Part shown: in pieces, positions 46,290 through 57,900 of the stretch
Layout of the letters: each line of letters opens with the position of its first letter
Position numbering within the stretch: position 1 is the stretch's first letter
Assembly (NCBI GenBank): GCA_933207985.1
Contig: OW240914.1
Location: 285,503,751-285,567,750 of the forward strand
Source of the DNA: Pelobates cultripes
Taxonomy: Eukaryota; Chordata; Amphibia; Anura; Pelobatidae
DNA: 64,000 bases
Direction: 5' to 3'
Translations under genes and position numbers: made by a program
The notes under the pieces: generated by a model
The model's database searches: none
What the model was told of the DNA's origin: nothing
The model's input: only the letters and a program-made list of their open reading frames with translations

Positions 46290-46740
46290 CACATAGAAAC
46301 ATAGAAACATAGAAACATAGAATGTGACGGCAGATAAGAACCATTCGGCCCATCTAGTATGCCCAATTTTCTAAATACTTTCATTAGTCCCTAGTCTTAT
46401 CTTATAGTTAGGATAGCCTTATGCCTATCCCACGCATGCTTAAACTCCTTTACTGTGTTAACCTCTACCACTTCAGCTGGAAGGCTATTCCATGCATCCA
46501 CTACCCTCTCAGTAAAGTAATACTTCCTGATATTATTTTTAAACCTTTGTCCCTCTAATTTAAGACTATGTCCTCTTGTTGTGGTAGTTTTTCTTCTTTT
46601 AAATATAGTCTCCTCCTTTACTGTGTTGATTCCCTTTATATATTTAAATGTTTCTATCATATCCCCCCTATCTCTTCTTTCCTCCAAGCTATACATGTTA
46701 AGATCCATAGAAAACATACCTTGTTGATAGGTATTTGCAA
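46290..46740 (-). pseudogene. CR1-like LINE, ORF2 C-terminus and 3' tail
   Basis: The minus-strand ORF (46397-46717) reads DLNMYSLEERRDRGDMIETF and later NIRKYYFTERVVDAWNSLP then AEVVEVNTVKEF. These match the extreme C-terminal region of CR1/L2-type reverse transcriptases, with the conserved Leu-Glu-x-Arg-Arg-x-Arg-Gly-Asp and Val-x-x-Trp-Asn-x-Leu-Pro blocks. The 3' tail on the minus strand is repeated TTCTATGT (46290-46321), the short terminal repeat characteristic of CR1 elements. The copy is 5'-truncated, as most are. The open frame is intact over 106 codons, so it is fairly young. Confidence 0.85.
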
Positions 46741-48010
46741 GGACCCTGAAGGCATTATTAGAAGTTTAACTTACTAAAAATGTCAGAAGAATGTAAAAAA
46801 GAATGTCAGCATTTTAGCATAATTTCCACATACAGTAAATGCAGATAATTCACATATTTCTAAAATAAAGGTATTTAAAACTGCTATGGCAATCTTTATC
46901 ACTCTGTGGACTGCTAATGCAATGCTAGCATTGAAATGTATGAATTATATGACGCACTGAAACATCCTGCACTGTTTGAAAGCAGGGGATTAATTTCCAT
47001 TTACAGGTATTATATCAGTGATGTGTGGTTTCCATGAGAGATATTTGTTTTTTACAGCCTGAGAGTCATAATTAGAATATACATGAGGGTGAGTGAGGCT
47101 TTGTGGACTAGATGTCATACTACAAAATACATGAAAATAAAAACATTTATACTTTATTTCGGTATTGAAGGGGTTCAACTATTTATCGTTTCATTTTATA
47201 GTATCATTTTAAAATAGACTGTTATGAGCCATCAAATCCCAGAAATACAAAATTTTCCCAACTATTTCCACAAGGATATATAATATAAGGTGGACTTGAA
47301 GGTACCATATATTGGGGAACCGGTTTCAGAGAGAACAGCGGTTTGTATTAAATGATTAAACAAATCATTTTTGGTAACCAGATATATATATATATTTTTT
47401 AAAGTATTCCAAAATTTAAACTTTTGTTACAAAATATGGGGCCATGTCAGCCCAGTGCATGAATGAACACTGCGATGTACCGCAGATTTGTCTGGCAAAC
47501 AACTACACTAACAGCGCACAGCCCTCTCAAGCCCATTTCATTCCACTGCCACTCTTTCCAAGTAATTTTTATCTACATGTCTTTAATCTATTTTCAGTTA
47601 ATATATCTACTTATTTGATATATCCCCTCACTGTCTGTCCTCTCTCAAAGTTCAGTATTTCCCTGCCTTTTCATTCCCTATCTGTGAATCCTCTCAGTCA
47701 CACTTGCATTTTAACCTCTCGTGTCTTTTCCTTCGCGATGAGCAAAAACGGTGTCTGCTATTTCACTTGTAAAGTCAAGACAAGCGTGAGTAAGCCGGGA
47801 GTCATACACTAATCCTCTTCCCATATTGTATTTCCAGAAACAGGAGAAGCCTCTTACACAAGACAACTGGGAAGAAACAAAATTAACACCCTTACGTACA
47901 GCCTTCATCAATTCAGTTTCCTGAATAAGGAAATGAATACTTTGTTAGAGGTCCTGCAGATGTTTACTATATAAATGAGGCCTAAGGAGGAATGTTCGTC
48001 ACTAATGTAT
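46741..48010. other. Unassigned AT-rich interval
   Basis: A 122-codon plus-strand ORF (47444-47812) is Ser/Pro/Leu-rich with no recognised motif and is probably fortuitous. Confidence 0.35.
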
Positions 48011-49253
48011 AAAAGTATATTCAACAGGGGGACGGGGCATGACTGTAATGGCGCCTGGACACATTTTCAGCAAGCTCCTCGAGCAAATCTCAATTTACCC
48101 TAACTACCTGCATCAACAGCTATTAATCTGAGGCAACTCGAGCGGCTCAAGTACCCAGCACCGACTATCCGGCTCGGGGTTTCTTACAGCAGTCACCTGA
48201 AGCCCTCTAGACGCAGATCTACGAGTGTGGCCTGGTGTACGCCGGAGATGGGAGAGGCAGACAATCTCCCTACCCGGTGGGAGCTGGCTACCCTGCACAC
48301 AGTACAAGCGCCCTGCTACCCCCCCTCTGGCCGGCAGGAGTCATCCCGGCCCGCACCCTGGGGACAGCACCACAAGCGGCACTCCCAAAATGGCGGTCGC
48401 TGCGTGCTCCACTGACCCACAGAGCATGATATCCAGGCTGGACAGCATCTTCGAGGCGTTCTGGAGGAAGCTGCAGAACAGACAACTAAAAGCTGCCACA
48501 CGACTCCACAATACCTACCCACTGGAGAAAGCACCAAGACGCCAGCAAGCCGCCGCGTGGTAAAAAAACTCCCATAAGACGCGCCGCACATGAATAAGAC
48601 CATGAAAATTGTGGCGGGAGGCGCACAAGCCTCCTCCGGGGTCAAGTATCTGGACCTCCAGGCGAAGGGAAGTGGTCGGGAACTCACACGAGGAACCGGA
48701 GAGGCTTATTACAGTCACGCTGACAGCAGTCCAGCGCCGAGCCTGGCCGATCCGCAGACTCTGGGGTGACTATGTCCTACCTACCGCAGGCATAGGTTAA
48801 ATGGGACCAGGCTTCAACCTCACTCCCTAACACTGTTACCAATCAAATACCATGGACATCCTTCTTGTACATCCATCTCTGTACCGAGATTGACGGACTC
48901 ATTCAGAAAGCTCGACCTCCTATGCCTAGGGTTGGCTACCTGGGAGTCCCTAGGGTGTTTCCAAGCTACCTTTCATGTCTGGCAATTCTTTTGTTCATAC
49001 ACTCAATCTTAGTAAATCAAACAGCTATGTATGCTTAGCTTAAACATTTGTGTATATCATCACTATATCATTTCTTGCCTACCTCATGTTTCTACCTTGC
49101 TATCGCAAAAAAAAAAATTGTGCAGCATCCCTTGACTACCCTTACCAATTGTTTATGATGATTTAATATGTTGAACAAGTCATTGTTTATGCCTGTAATC
49201 TACTCTTCACTCAAAAATAAAGAATTAAAAAAAAAAAAAAAGTATATTCAACA
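48011..49253 (+). mobile_element. Non-autonomous L1-like retrotransposon with perfect target duplication
   Basis: AGTATATTCAACA flanks both ends (48014-48026 and 49241-49253), so this is a complete insertion. It starts GGGGGACGGGGCATGACTG, close to the start of the 54258-55567 element. The 5' region (48027-48780) is GC-rich. It holds an ORF1-like stub with LDSIFEAFWRKLQNRQ near 48440. No reverse transcriptase or endonuclease is present. The 3' region (from about 48800) is AT-rich and ends CAAAAATAAAGAATT plus a run of A at about 49212-49240. It looks like an internally deleted LINE using the machinery of a full-length relative. Confidence 0.8.
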
Positions 49254-49447
49254 ACTTCTTAAAGGGACGCATCACCTCATGGCCATTGAAAACAACAAGA
49301 GGCCATAATTAGTGAATACAAGATCTATTTGAAACCGTGATTCAAAGATGGGGCAGTAAAAACTCTAGAATGTAATTATATATAGTTATTATAGACATGC
49401 CTAATAAATATTAATATATTTTTTAAAGTTAACAGATGGTTATTGGG

Positions 49448-49860
49448 TGTCACGGTTTAGTAGCTAGAGCCCAATATGCAACAAGCTTTGGTTGTTCAAA
49501 ACGAAGTACAGACAAGGATAAAGCAAAGGCAAAGACAAAGTCAGACAGGCAAAAGGGTCAGATCAGGCAGCGCAGGGTCATAAACGTAGAACAAGCCAGA
49601 GGTTGGATATCAGATAAGCAGACAGGAACAGGTAACAACTTGATAGGAGTCTGGAGCATAGGATACTGAGCAAAGATAGACGATCTGAGTAGGATTATAT
49701 AGGAGAGGGGGTGGAGCACATTTCACAGGTGTCCTACCTATCTCCTGGGAACTCCTTCTGGAAAACACCACTTCACCTTTATGACTCTTCTGATCTTGCG
49801 CATGCGTGCCTAAAAAACCCGGTCAGAGTGGGGATTTGGCTGATGCGGTCTCTGTCGGTG
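49448..49860 (-). mobile_element. Probable gypsy-type LTR, antisense
   Basis: Its plus-strand left edge is TGTCACGG, the same TGTCA as the LTR at 33043. Read on the minus strand there is CTCCTATATAATCC (TATA box), then CTTGTTACC, GGCTTGTTC, TGACCC and TGACTTTGTC in the order seen in gypsy LTR R-U5 regions. The distal edge is not defined. No coding region adjoins it. Confidence 0.4.
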
Positions 49861-51218
49861 CAGCGTGGAGAGAAGTGTAGGAGGTAAGTGTCTGGTTGGG
49901 CGGGGGTTCCATGGTCGATGCGGTCTCTAACCAATCTAACCAAATCACGCATTTTCTTCTAACCCTAGCCTGTAAATGTAATACCAATCCCAACCTACCG
50001 TTCTCAAACATACCTCTAGTCCTATGTCCTAACTCTCCAAAATAGTGCCTAGTAGCTCTCTCCTGCCTCTACATATAACTAAAGTTATATGCTTTTGAAG
50101 TTGTTAGGGGGGATTTTATGGGCTATTTAGACCCAGATTTCTACTGTTGGGGAACGGGGCTAGGGGATATTAGTGGGATCTTTTTTTATTTTACCTCAGA
50201 AAGCTGCTTCAAAAAGCAATTGTCTGTTGTAAAACAAAAATCAATAGGATAATGTTCCTCCAGGCTACTTAAGGGTGTTGTGCCCCCCGAGTAACTGTTG
50301 CCCCCCGAGTAACTGTCACAAGGGTTTCCTCGAGAACAGAGCGTTCCTGCATACTCCTCTATTACATTGAATGCCTGACTGTGTAGCATGTGCTTGTTTC
50401 CAGCTGTGCTTCCTTGAAATAATAGAGGGCAACAGTAGCACACTGTTCATTGGTAAAGAGGAGGGGACATAACAGAAAGAGAGGGATACGTCATGACATA
50501 CCCCCAACATTCTCTTAGTGTAGGGGTCATCAGGTTTTCCTGTGGTCTTTAGCCCTAGGTGTTTCTGTAACCTAGCAATAACCCTGGTTATATATACTCA
50601 GGTATAGGATTGGCAGATCCACTACTTGGACACGTGACTTCTTTATGCTGATGGGCAACGTATGACGAATGTATGAAGGACATTGTATCCTTCCTGAAAC
50701 ATGTTTTCATGTTGCACCACAAATACACATTCCTATGCTCACATTTAACTAGCATGAACAAAAACATACTTTTTCTTTAAACAATAATTTTGCATGGTTT
50801 TAAATATAACAAACTGAAACCCAAGTATCTCATTGGTCCCATAACCTGCCATGCAAAGCAGTCCTTAACATGTCATAGAGTTCTATTATATGGATGTAAT
50901 TCACCACACCTTGTCTTGCATCCGCTGTGTCTCGTCTGCCTCCAGTTCGCTTGTCTATGCATGCGGGGAACCAAACACGCCTTGGGTGAAACCTTTCTAA
51001 AATCTTCCTCACATGTGTCACGTGTCATGGATCAATGTTTTAGAATTCTAATATGTAAGCTCTCTGGGTTTATATCCCACTGTTCTACCCAATTAATAAC
51101 CACTGCATTCACTGAGTGTTTATGTATTCATGGGAGTCAATGCATAAATAACAAGATGCTTGTGATTCTATGCACAATGCTACATCGGCTTATTTATCTT
51201 TAATTGTACCAACCGTAC
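49861..51218. other. Unassigned interval; 20-bp exact duplication near 50.28 kb
   Basis: TGCCCCCCGAGTAACTGT occurs at 50280 and again at 50299. 50790-51203 has a 137-codon ORF without recognised motif. No repeat termini are identified. Confidence 0.35.
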
Positions 51219-51419
51219 CATGGGCGTCCGCAGGGGGGATTTTTCAGCTTGTTCTGATATTTTTCGTGTGAAATTTAAAATGAACTTCAATACCAGCGTG
51301 TATGGAGAGAGACAGGGATAGGAAGCTGCATCTTATCCCTGCTTCTCTCTGCTGATTGAAACCGCAGGGGAGCAACACATACAGCCAGAGACAGCCTACA
51401 GATCAGGTAAGTGAGGGAT

Positions 51420-51775
51420 GGGGGAGGGTTTGAGAGGGGGCAGCAGCCTATAGATTTTTTTTGGTGGGGTAGCAGCCTATAGATTAGGGGAGTGACGGGG
51501 GGCAGTCTATAGATTAGGGGAGTGGGGGNNNNNNNNNNNNNNNNNNNNNNNNNNNNNNNNNNNNNNNNNNNNNNNNNNNNNNNNNNNNNNNNNNNNNNNN
51601 NNNNNNNNNNNNNNNNNNNNNNNNNNNNGGGGAGTGAGGCTGGGGGGGCAGCAGCCTATAGATTAGGAGAGTGAGGGGGGCATCCTATAGATTAGGGGAT
51701 TGAGGCTGGGGGGCAGCAGCCTGTAGATTAGGGGAGTGAGGCATGGGGGGGCAGCCTATAGATTAGGGAAGTGAG
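51420..51775. repeat. Minisatellite, CTATAGATTAGGGGAGTGAG unit (~37-44 bp)
   Basis: Units read GGCAGCAGCCTATAGATTAG followed by GGGAGTGAGGCTGGGG. It contains an assembly gap of 100 N (51529-51628), so the true length is unknown. Confidence 0.9.
51529..51628. other. Assembly gap (100 N)
   Basis: One hundred N in a tandem repeat. A round number suggests a placeholder rather than a measured size. Confidence 0.99.
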
Positions 51776-51848
51776 CATAGGCGTGCGCAGCCTATTGCAT
51801 TAGGGTGTGCACCCTAAAGCACAAACACACGCCATGTGTATATGTATT

Positions 51849-51899
<51 letters not shown>

Positions 51900-52570
51900 T
51901 GCTGTGTGTGTGTGAGGGTGCTGTTTGTGTGCTGTGTGTGAGGGAACTGGTAGTGTGCTGTGTGTGTGTGAGAGGGTGTTTGTTCGGGTCCTGTTAGTAT
52001 GCTGTTTGTGTGCTGTGTGTGGGTGTTGTGTGTTTGTCAGGGTGCTGTTTGTGTGTGAGTTTGCTGTTTGTGTGTGGGTGCTGTGCGGGTGTTGTGTGTG
52101 GGTTTTGTGTGTTTGTGAGGATGCTGTTAGTGTGCTGGGTGCTGTATGTGTGTGGGTGCTGTGTGTGCGAGGGTGATGTATGTGTGTGGGTGCTGTTTGT
52201 GGGCTGTGTGTGCTGTGTGTAGGTGCTCTGTGTGTGTGTGTGCTGTATGTTTGGGTGGAGGTGGGGCAGATTAGTTAATATCCCAGTCCTGCTGCCTTCC
52301 CTGGTGGTTCAGTGGAGAGTGAACTCTAGCCCGGGTTCTATGCTGCCTCCCTCCATGCTGCTGTGGACCGGTGAGGTAGAACTTTGATCTCCGCACTGGC
52401 CCATGGAGGCTTAGACCAGAGCCGCCGCTCGGATAGCGTCGGCTCTGCATGAGCCGACTGGGGAGATCCAGAGATCTCCCCTGCCGGTCTCAATCCATTT
52501 GCGTGCCGCGGGGATTAGGGTGTGCCCAGGCACACCCGACACACCCCTTGCGCACGCCTATGTAAGTGAG
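51768..52570. mobile_element. hAT-like non-autonomous element with 7/8 target duplication
   Basis: The element proper is 51776-52562. It begins CATAGGCGTGCGCAGCC and the complement of its end is CATAGGCGTGCGCAAGG, so 14 terminal bases are perfectly inverted. Just inside, TTAGGGTGTGCACCC and GATTAGGGTGTGCCC occur at left and right. GAAGTGAG precedes and TAAGTGAG follows, matching at seven of eight positions. The interior is a TA run, a GTGCTGTGTGTG minisatellite (51900-52250) and a GC-rich block. No transposase. Confidence 0.75.
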
Positions 52571-52595
52571 GGATGGGGGAGACAGCCTACATGAA

Positions 52596-53150
52596 GAGTC
52601 AGCAAGGAGCAAGAAGGTAAAGTAAGAAAAGGAGAAGGAACAGAAATGAGCAGGAAGGGACATCAAGGAGCAGAAAGGGGCAGCAAGGAGCTGGAAGGGA
52701 CAGCAAGGAGCTGGAAGGGACAGCAAGGAGCACAAAAGGTAAAGTAGGAGAAGGAGCACAAAGGAACAGAAATGAACAGGAAGGGTCAGCAAGGAGCTGG
52801 AAGGTAAAGCAGCACAAAGGTAAAGTAGAAGGAGCAGAAAGGGTCAGAAATGAGCTGGAAGGGGCAGAAAGAGCACAAAGGTAAAATAGGAGAATGAGCA
52901 GGAAGGGCCTGCAAGGAGCAGGAAGGAGCACAAAGGTAAAGGAGCAGAAAGAATCAGAAGGAGCACAAAGGTAAAGTAGAAAAGGGAGCAAAAAGGGATC
53001 AGAAAGAGAAAGGAGCAGAAGGGTGCTACATAAGCAGAAAGTAGCAGAAAGGTAAAAGAGCAGAAGGGGCCAAGGATAGAAAACCGTGTCAGAAGAAAAA
53101 AAAAGACTGTCAAATGAAGGAGAGGAAAAGGAGATTGTAGCAGGAAGGAA
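52596..53150. repeat. Purine-rich minisatellite, AAGGAGCAGAAAGGGCAGC-type units
   Basis: Degenerate units of AGGAGCACAAAGGTAAAG and CAGCAAGGAGCTGGAAGGGA. Almost pure purine on the plus strand for about 550 bp. The Phe/Leu/Pro-rich minus-strand ORFs are repeat translation. Confidence 0.9.
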
Positions 53151-53278
53151 AAATGAAGTGAACCCTCCACTTTATTCTGGACACCACATCATAAGGCTTT
53201 GGTACCTGGGCCAGGCAGGGAAAGGCTGGACCTTCTCATCTCCAAAGGTAAAATAATATTAGTATTAATGTGTTCACT

Positions 53279-53675
53279 TTTATTTACTGAGTGTCAGGAA
53301 GCACAGAATGCCGTTGGGTAGGGGTGTTGCTGATTGGCTAGAGCGGTCAGCTGGCACTCTAAGCCAATTAGTAGCTCCCCATTCATAAAAAAGTAGAAAT
53401 ATTTTATGAACCGGGAACTAGCGGTTGGCTTAGAGCGTCAACTGTCCACTCTAGCCAATCAGCGGCACCCATGCCTGACGTCAATCTGCACTTCCTGACA
53501 CTCTGTTTCAGAAGCCAAATACCACTGAGCGACCTGTAGCTGGAGGAAGCCTTTGGGGTTAAACCATTTGAGAGCGATTTAACCCCTTAAAGGAAAGCGA
53601 GCACCCAGGGGCTTCCTGGCATCATAGCATTTTCATTTAGGTGAAGCTGTTATGGTGACCAGAATGGTCTTTTAA
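53279..53675. mobile_element. T2-type MITE, left end diverged
   Basis: It contains GATTGGCTAGAGCGG and CTCTAGCCAATCAGC as inverted blocks. It closes GTTATGGTGACCAGAATG then GTCTTTTAA at TTAA 53672-53675. The left edge is approximate. Confidence 0.55.
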
Positions 53676-53680
53676 TTTGC

Positions 53681-53760
53681 TTAAAGGAACACTTTAGTGT
53701 CAGGAATACAAACATATATTCCTGACACCATAGTTGTGAAAACGCTATTCACCCTGGCTT
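53681..53760. mobile_element. T2-type MITE, left end
   Basis: TTAAAGGAACACTTTAGTG begins at 53681, with AGGAATACAAACATATATTC then CTGACACCATAG forming a hairpin. It starts only five bases after the previous T2 end. The right end is not visible. Confidence 0.6.
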
Positions 53761-53815
53761 TATGTGATAATGGCTATGCCCCCCCCCCCTGGAAAAATTC
53801 CTGCGGACACCCATG

Positions 53816-54244
53816 CGTATATCTAGAGACAATTTGCACACAAAATATTAATCACAATTTATTTTTTCATTCAGATTGTTAGGTTGACATGTTGCAAAGT
53901 AAACATGTAGGGGTTATTCAATAAAGAGTGAATACAACGTTTCTATTTCAAATTGAAATTTGAAAAAACTGGAACTTTCAAAATGTTCCAATTTAGGCCA
54001 CAATAGCCATACATAGCTGAACTGGAGAATTTTTCCAGTCTAACTATTTGAACCTAGAATTTAAAATGTATTTTGATTTCCCATTTCACACACTTGTCCC
54101 TTGAATTACTTTTAAAAGCTTAACCGCAAAACTGTGAAATGTTGTAAATTCACCAGGCACAGGTTAGACCAAATGATCTGAAACAGCAGAACATCACTGA
54201 CTTTCACCCAAAGTCTTGACACATTGCATAATCATATGGTACAC
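53816..54244. other. Unassigned interval
   Basis: Nothing recognised. Confidence 0.4.
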
Positions 54245-55580
54245 TAAACCATGTATTTTTTTTTGCAATGCATGAAGTAATACTCAGAGGCTCGGGGTAC
54301 CCCAAAGGAAATGCTCAAGCAATACATATTGTAATACAATTGGGGCACTGGCTAGGGCTTGCACATTTTTATAATATAAACATCAGGTTCATTGTCACCG
54401 GGTAATTACAAACGTAGGGAGCTAAGCTGGATATGCATGCTGACTGCAGGAATATTCAATTATGATCAGTGTAATGGGAGTTATCCCATGATCATCGCCA
54501 CAAAACCATTACAGGCTATACACAGTGATCATAAAAGTAGGTAAACTGATATGGCTTCAGATGGTATACTAGTAAATAGAGAAACAAAGAAAACCAAAGA
54601 AAACAAGAGACAGTTCTCACGGTGTGTGATCGGGCTTAAAGCAGGAGTTGGCTAACTAGTCAGTCCGCGCCAGTTCAGCCAATGCCCAGTTTGTAGGCTT
54701 TGAGTGCAGGGCTGGTAGGTACGTTGCTGAGTCTCCCCAGCTGCTCTTTAGTGTGCCGTGTGTCTGCGGCAGTCACACTGCGTGAACCGGAGGAGGCTCT
54801 CCATCTGCCCTGGGACCTTCCAGGAGCCAGTACCAGTGTCTCACGGACTTGTGGCCATCTTGGGGCCAAGTCCTTCCCCTGTGTGGGGTTGCGCAGGTTT
54901 GAGTGGTGTGTAGGGTTCGTGCCCCGTGCTGCTCCTTTCCCAGGTGGGCCAACAGGCTGGTAACGTGGTTCTGATGTGCGTTTTGCCCGGATAGGGCCTT
55001 CCCGGCTGTGCCTCGGCCTTGCGCCTTGCTGTGGGTTGAGCTCTGCCTGGCCGTCGTGCTTTGGGTGCTTTGATCTTGTTGCTGGCAAGTGCTGGTGTCA
55101 GCGGCTGTCGCTTGTTTTCCAGGCTTTCCCAAAATCGCCTGCAGATGACATCAAATTTTTTCTTGAAGGTCGCTGCCCATTCCTTGGGTGTCTGTTGTTC
55201 TGTATGATTAGTGGGGCCACCGGCCATCTTGGTCAGACCTCGCAGTGCTTTTCTGCCAGCTATGTGTCATGTAGAGGCTGGTGGTGAGTGTTCTCTTCGT
55301 GAGGGTAGACCGCGATGACCCCCGCCGGTCCAGGGGGGGGGGGGAACGAGGGCACTGGTATTTGGTCTGTTGTTGCTGCAGGAAAGCAGCCGTTTCTCCT
55401 GTGCCTGCCATGCTGGTAGGCCTCACGCTAGATGTCACCTCTCGATTGGTGGCCTGTCTGCCTTGGTTAATCGCCGTTTGGGCTGTAAAAGATTGCTTTA
55501 TTCGCTGTATGCAGTGGGAGCTGCTGAGGTTTGCTTCCGTTCAGCTTGGCTGTCAGGCCCCGCCCCCTAAACTGTGTATT
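54245..55580 (-). mobile_element. Non-autonomous L1-like retrotransposon, minus strand
   Basis: Read on the minus strand it starts at 55567 with GGGGGCGGGGCCTGACAGCC, has a GC-rich 5' region, then an ORF1-like stub (54841-55227) with FDVICRRFWESLENKRQ, related to the stub at 48440. After about 54670 it becomes AT-rich and ends in a run of A at about 54266. TAAACCATGTATT (54245-54257) and TAAACTGTGTATT (55568-55580) flank it, matching at 11 of 13 positions. It has no endonuclease or reverse transcriptase. It is the same architecture as 48027-49240. Confidence 0.75.
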
Positions 55581-56047
55581 TTAATTAAGTATGCATTCAT
55601 TAAAATGGGAATTTAGAGAAAGGAGAATGGAATTGTATAAGTTAGTCCAATGTGCCAGAGCTGGGAAAACAGATGAGTTAGAATGCATTTAGGAGTAAAT
55701 TCTGAATAAACCATAGCAATACCCAACTTCAACATCAGGGCTACAATTACAAAGAAACTAGTCCTGCGCTCAAACTCCCATTACTCCTGGGCGGCAGCAA
55801 TGACCATAGTACACATCAGCCAAAATACATATAGTATTTGGTTCATCAGGGCTACAATGCTTTAAGTTGGCCCTGCATACAGTGTGTGTGATGAATGCAG
55901 TGTGTGTAATGCATGTAATGTGTGTCTATAGATTTCTGGGGTAGGATAGGGCCTCCTTCTTTTTTTTTTTTTTTTTATTGAAAAAAAATAAACAGTATAT
56001 GTTTTTTTACTTTATTCACCCCTCCATGCTTCTTATCTGTGGCGCTC
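55581..56047. other. Unassigned, dispersed-repeat fragment near 55.75-55.86 kb
   Basis: TCAGGGCTACAAT occurs twice (55736 and 55847) around ACTAGTCCTGCGCTCAAACT. A short GT-rich repeat lies near 55880. No gene seen. Confidence 0.35.
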
Positions 56048-56661
<614 letters not shown>

Positions 56662-56670
56662 CACAAAAAT

Positions 56671-56940
56671 ATAAAAATGGGCTGCACTCAAGGTCTTCTT
56701 CACAAAAGTTCCAGTTCTTTATTATATACCCATTGACAGATACATTCCACTAGACTTTGTGGCAAAACAGGAAAGGTTACAAAACTGGTCCCGAGCAAAG
56801 TCCACATGTGTGACTGAAACGTTGACCGATCTTTCCTGTTTTGCCACAAATTCTAGTGGAATGTATCTGTGAATAGATATATAATAAAGAACTGGAACTT
56901 TTGTAAAGAAGACGTTGAGTGCAGCCCATTTTTGTATATA
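56671..56940. repeat. 270-bp fold-back repeat
   Basis: The left arm (AAAATGGGCTGCACTCAAGG ... TTTGTGGCAAAACAGGAAAGG) is complementary to the right arm (CTTTCCTGTTTTGCCACAAA ... GAGTGCAGCCCATTTTT). Arms are about 110 bp with a ~65-bp loop containing GAAACGTTGACCGATC. Similar GAAAC- or GAAGTTTC-containing repeats lie near 14.8 kb and 58.15 kb. Confidence 0.85.
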
Positions 56941-56995
56941 TATGCCCAGGACTGGCACTCTGCATTGAGGATTGTGAGCCAGAGTGCTTGCATGA

Positions 56996-57077
56996 AAATG
57001 CCTGAAAGCAATGATTGTACTCACCAAAACAACTACATTAAGCAGTAGTTGTTCTGGTGACTATAGTGTCCCTTTAA
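56996..57077. mobile_element. T2-type MITE, right end
   Basis: CCAAAACAACTACATTAAGC pairs with AGTAGTTGTTCTGG, then GACTATAGTGTCCCTTTAA closes at TTAA 57074-57077. Confidence 0.65.
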
Positions 57078-57800
57078 TTTTTGGTGGCAAATTCTATAAC
57101 AATTTTTATATTTAGATTAGATTTATATTTAGATTTAGGAAAACAAACTATCTTCAAATGGCAAATTATTGATAGACTCACCGATGGACTTTTGGGATGA
57201 CTGTTGAGCAGCCGTGTAGTGCAAGTACACTAGAAATGGAAAGCTACCTGCAGGCTATCTTCAAGTTACCCCTATTTTATTAATTGATCCCCAAATTTAC
57301 AGATTGCTTGCCCGGGCAGCAAGGGTGCAAAGGAATTTCTTTAAACGCTTGTCAAGAAGTGGTATACTACTAACCTGCTGCCATAGGTTAACTGTGGATA
57401 TCTTTTTTTTTTTGGTTCTTGTTTTCAATGGCACAGAAGCTTTGTGGAATGCAGGACACATATCAAACAACCTATTTTTTTTAATCCTGCAAAAAAGCTG
57501 CATTGTATCTGGAGTTTGTGCATTTTATGCTACTCTTGGTCTCAGTTGAGCAAAAGTCAAGTTTAAGTTAGGGTTGCAGGTAAAACTGCCCTTATTGACC
57601 AATCTTGGGTTCAAGCTATTTAGATATAGGATGGAGATAATCGAAAAGTAGACATGGCTGTATGGCCTCTAAACGCCTGGGACATTGAAGATCACTTGTA
57701 ATCATCCTCCAGTTACTGGGCTGTACCAATTCCAGCCCTCATACAACTGATTCCGTCTCATCTGTTTGTAACTGCTGGTTGTCTTGTTGCAAATATGTGT
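57078..57800. other. Unassigned interval
   Basis: Nothing recognised. Confidence 0.4.
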
Positions 57801-57900
57801 TTAAAGGGTTATTCCAACTACCATGAACATTTCAGTGATTTGAAATGGTCATGGTGGTAGAAGTCAGAATGTGCAGTGTTTCTGCTAGTTGCACCCCCAG
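57801..57900. mobile_element. T2-type MITE, left end
   Basis: It starts TTAAAGGGTTATTCCAAC, with CTACCATGAACATTTCAG and AATGGTCATGGTGGTAG as a hairpin. The right end is not seen. Confidence 0.5.

Larger units (their letters stand above)
51219..53815. mobile_element. hAT-like composite with inverted CATGGGYGTCCGCAGG ends
   Basis: CATGGGCGTCCGCAGGGGGG at 51219 is matched by the complement of the sequence ending at 53815, CATGGGTGTCCGCAGGAATT. The 16 terminal bases are near-identical. Flanking 8-mers do not match, so the element is either rearranged or lost its duplication. It encloses two minisatellites, a smaller hAT-like element and T2 MITE pieces. Confidence 0.55.

Noticed and set aside
46290..46740. 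Functional CR1 LINE
   Set aside because: Only the last ~110 codons and the 3' tail remain.
48225..48563. 112-codon GC-rich ORF as a host gene
   Set aside because: It lies inside a retrotransposon bounded by a perfect target duplication and a poly-A tail.
50790..51203. 137-codon plus-strand ORF
   Set aside because: No recognisable motif, AT-rich codon use like the surroundings, and no splice support.
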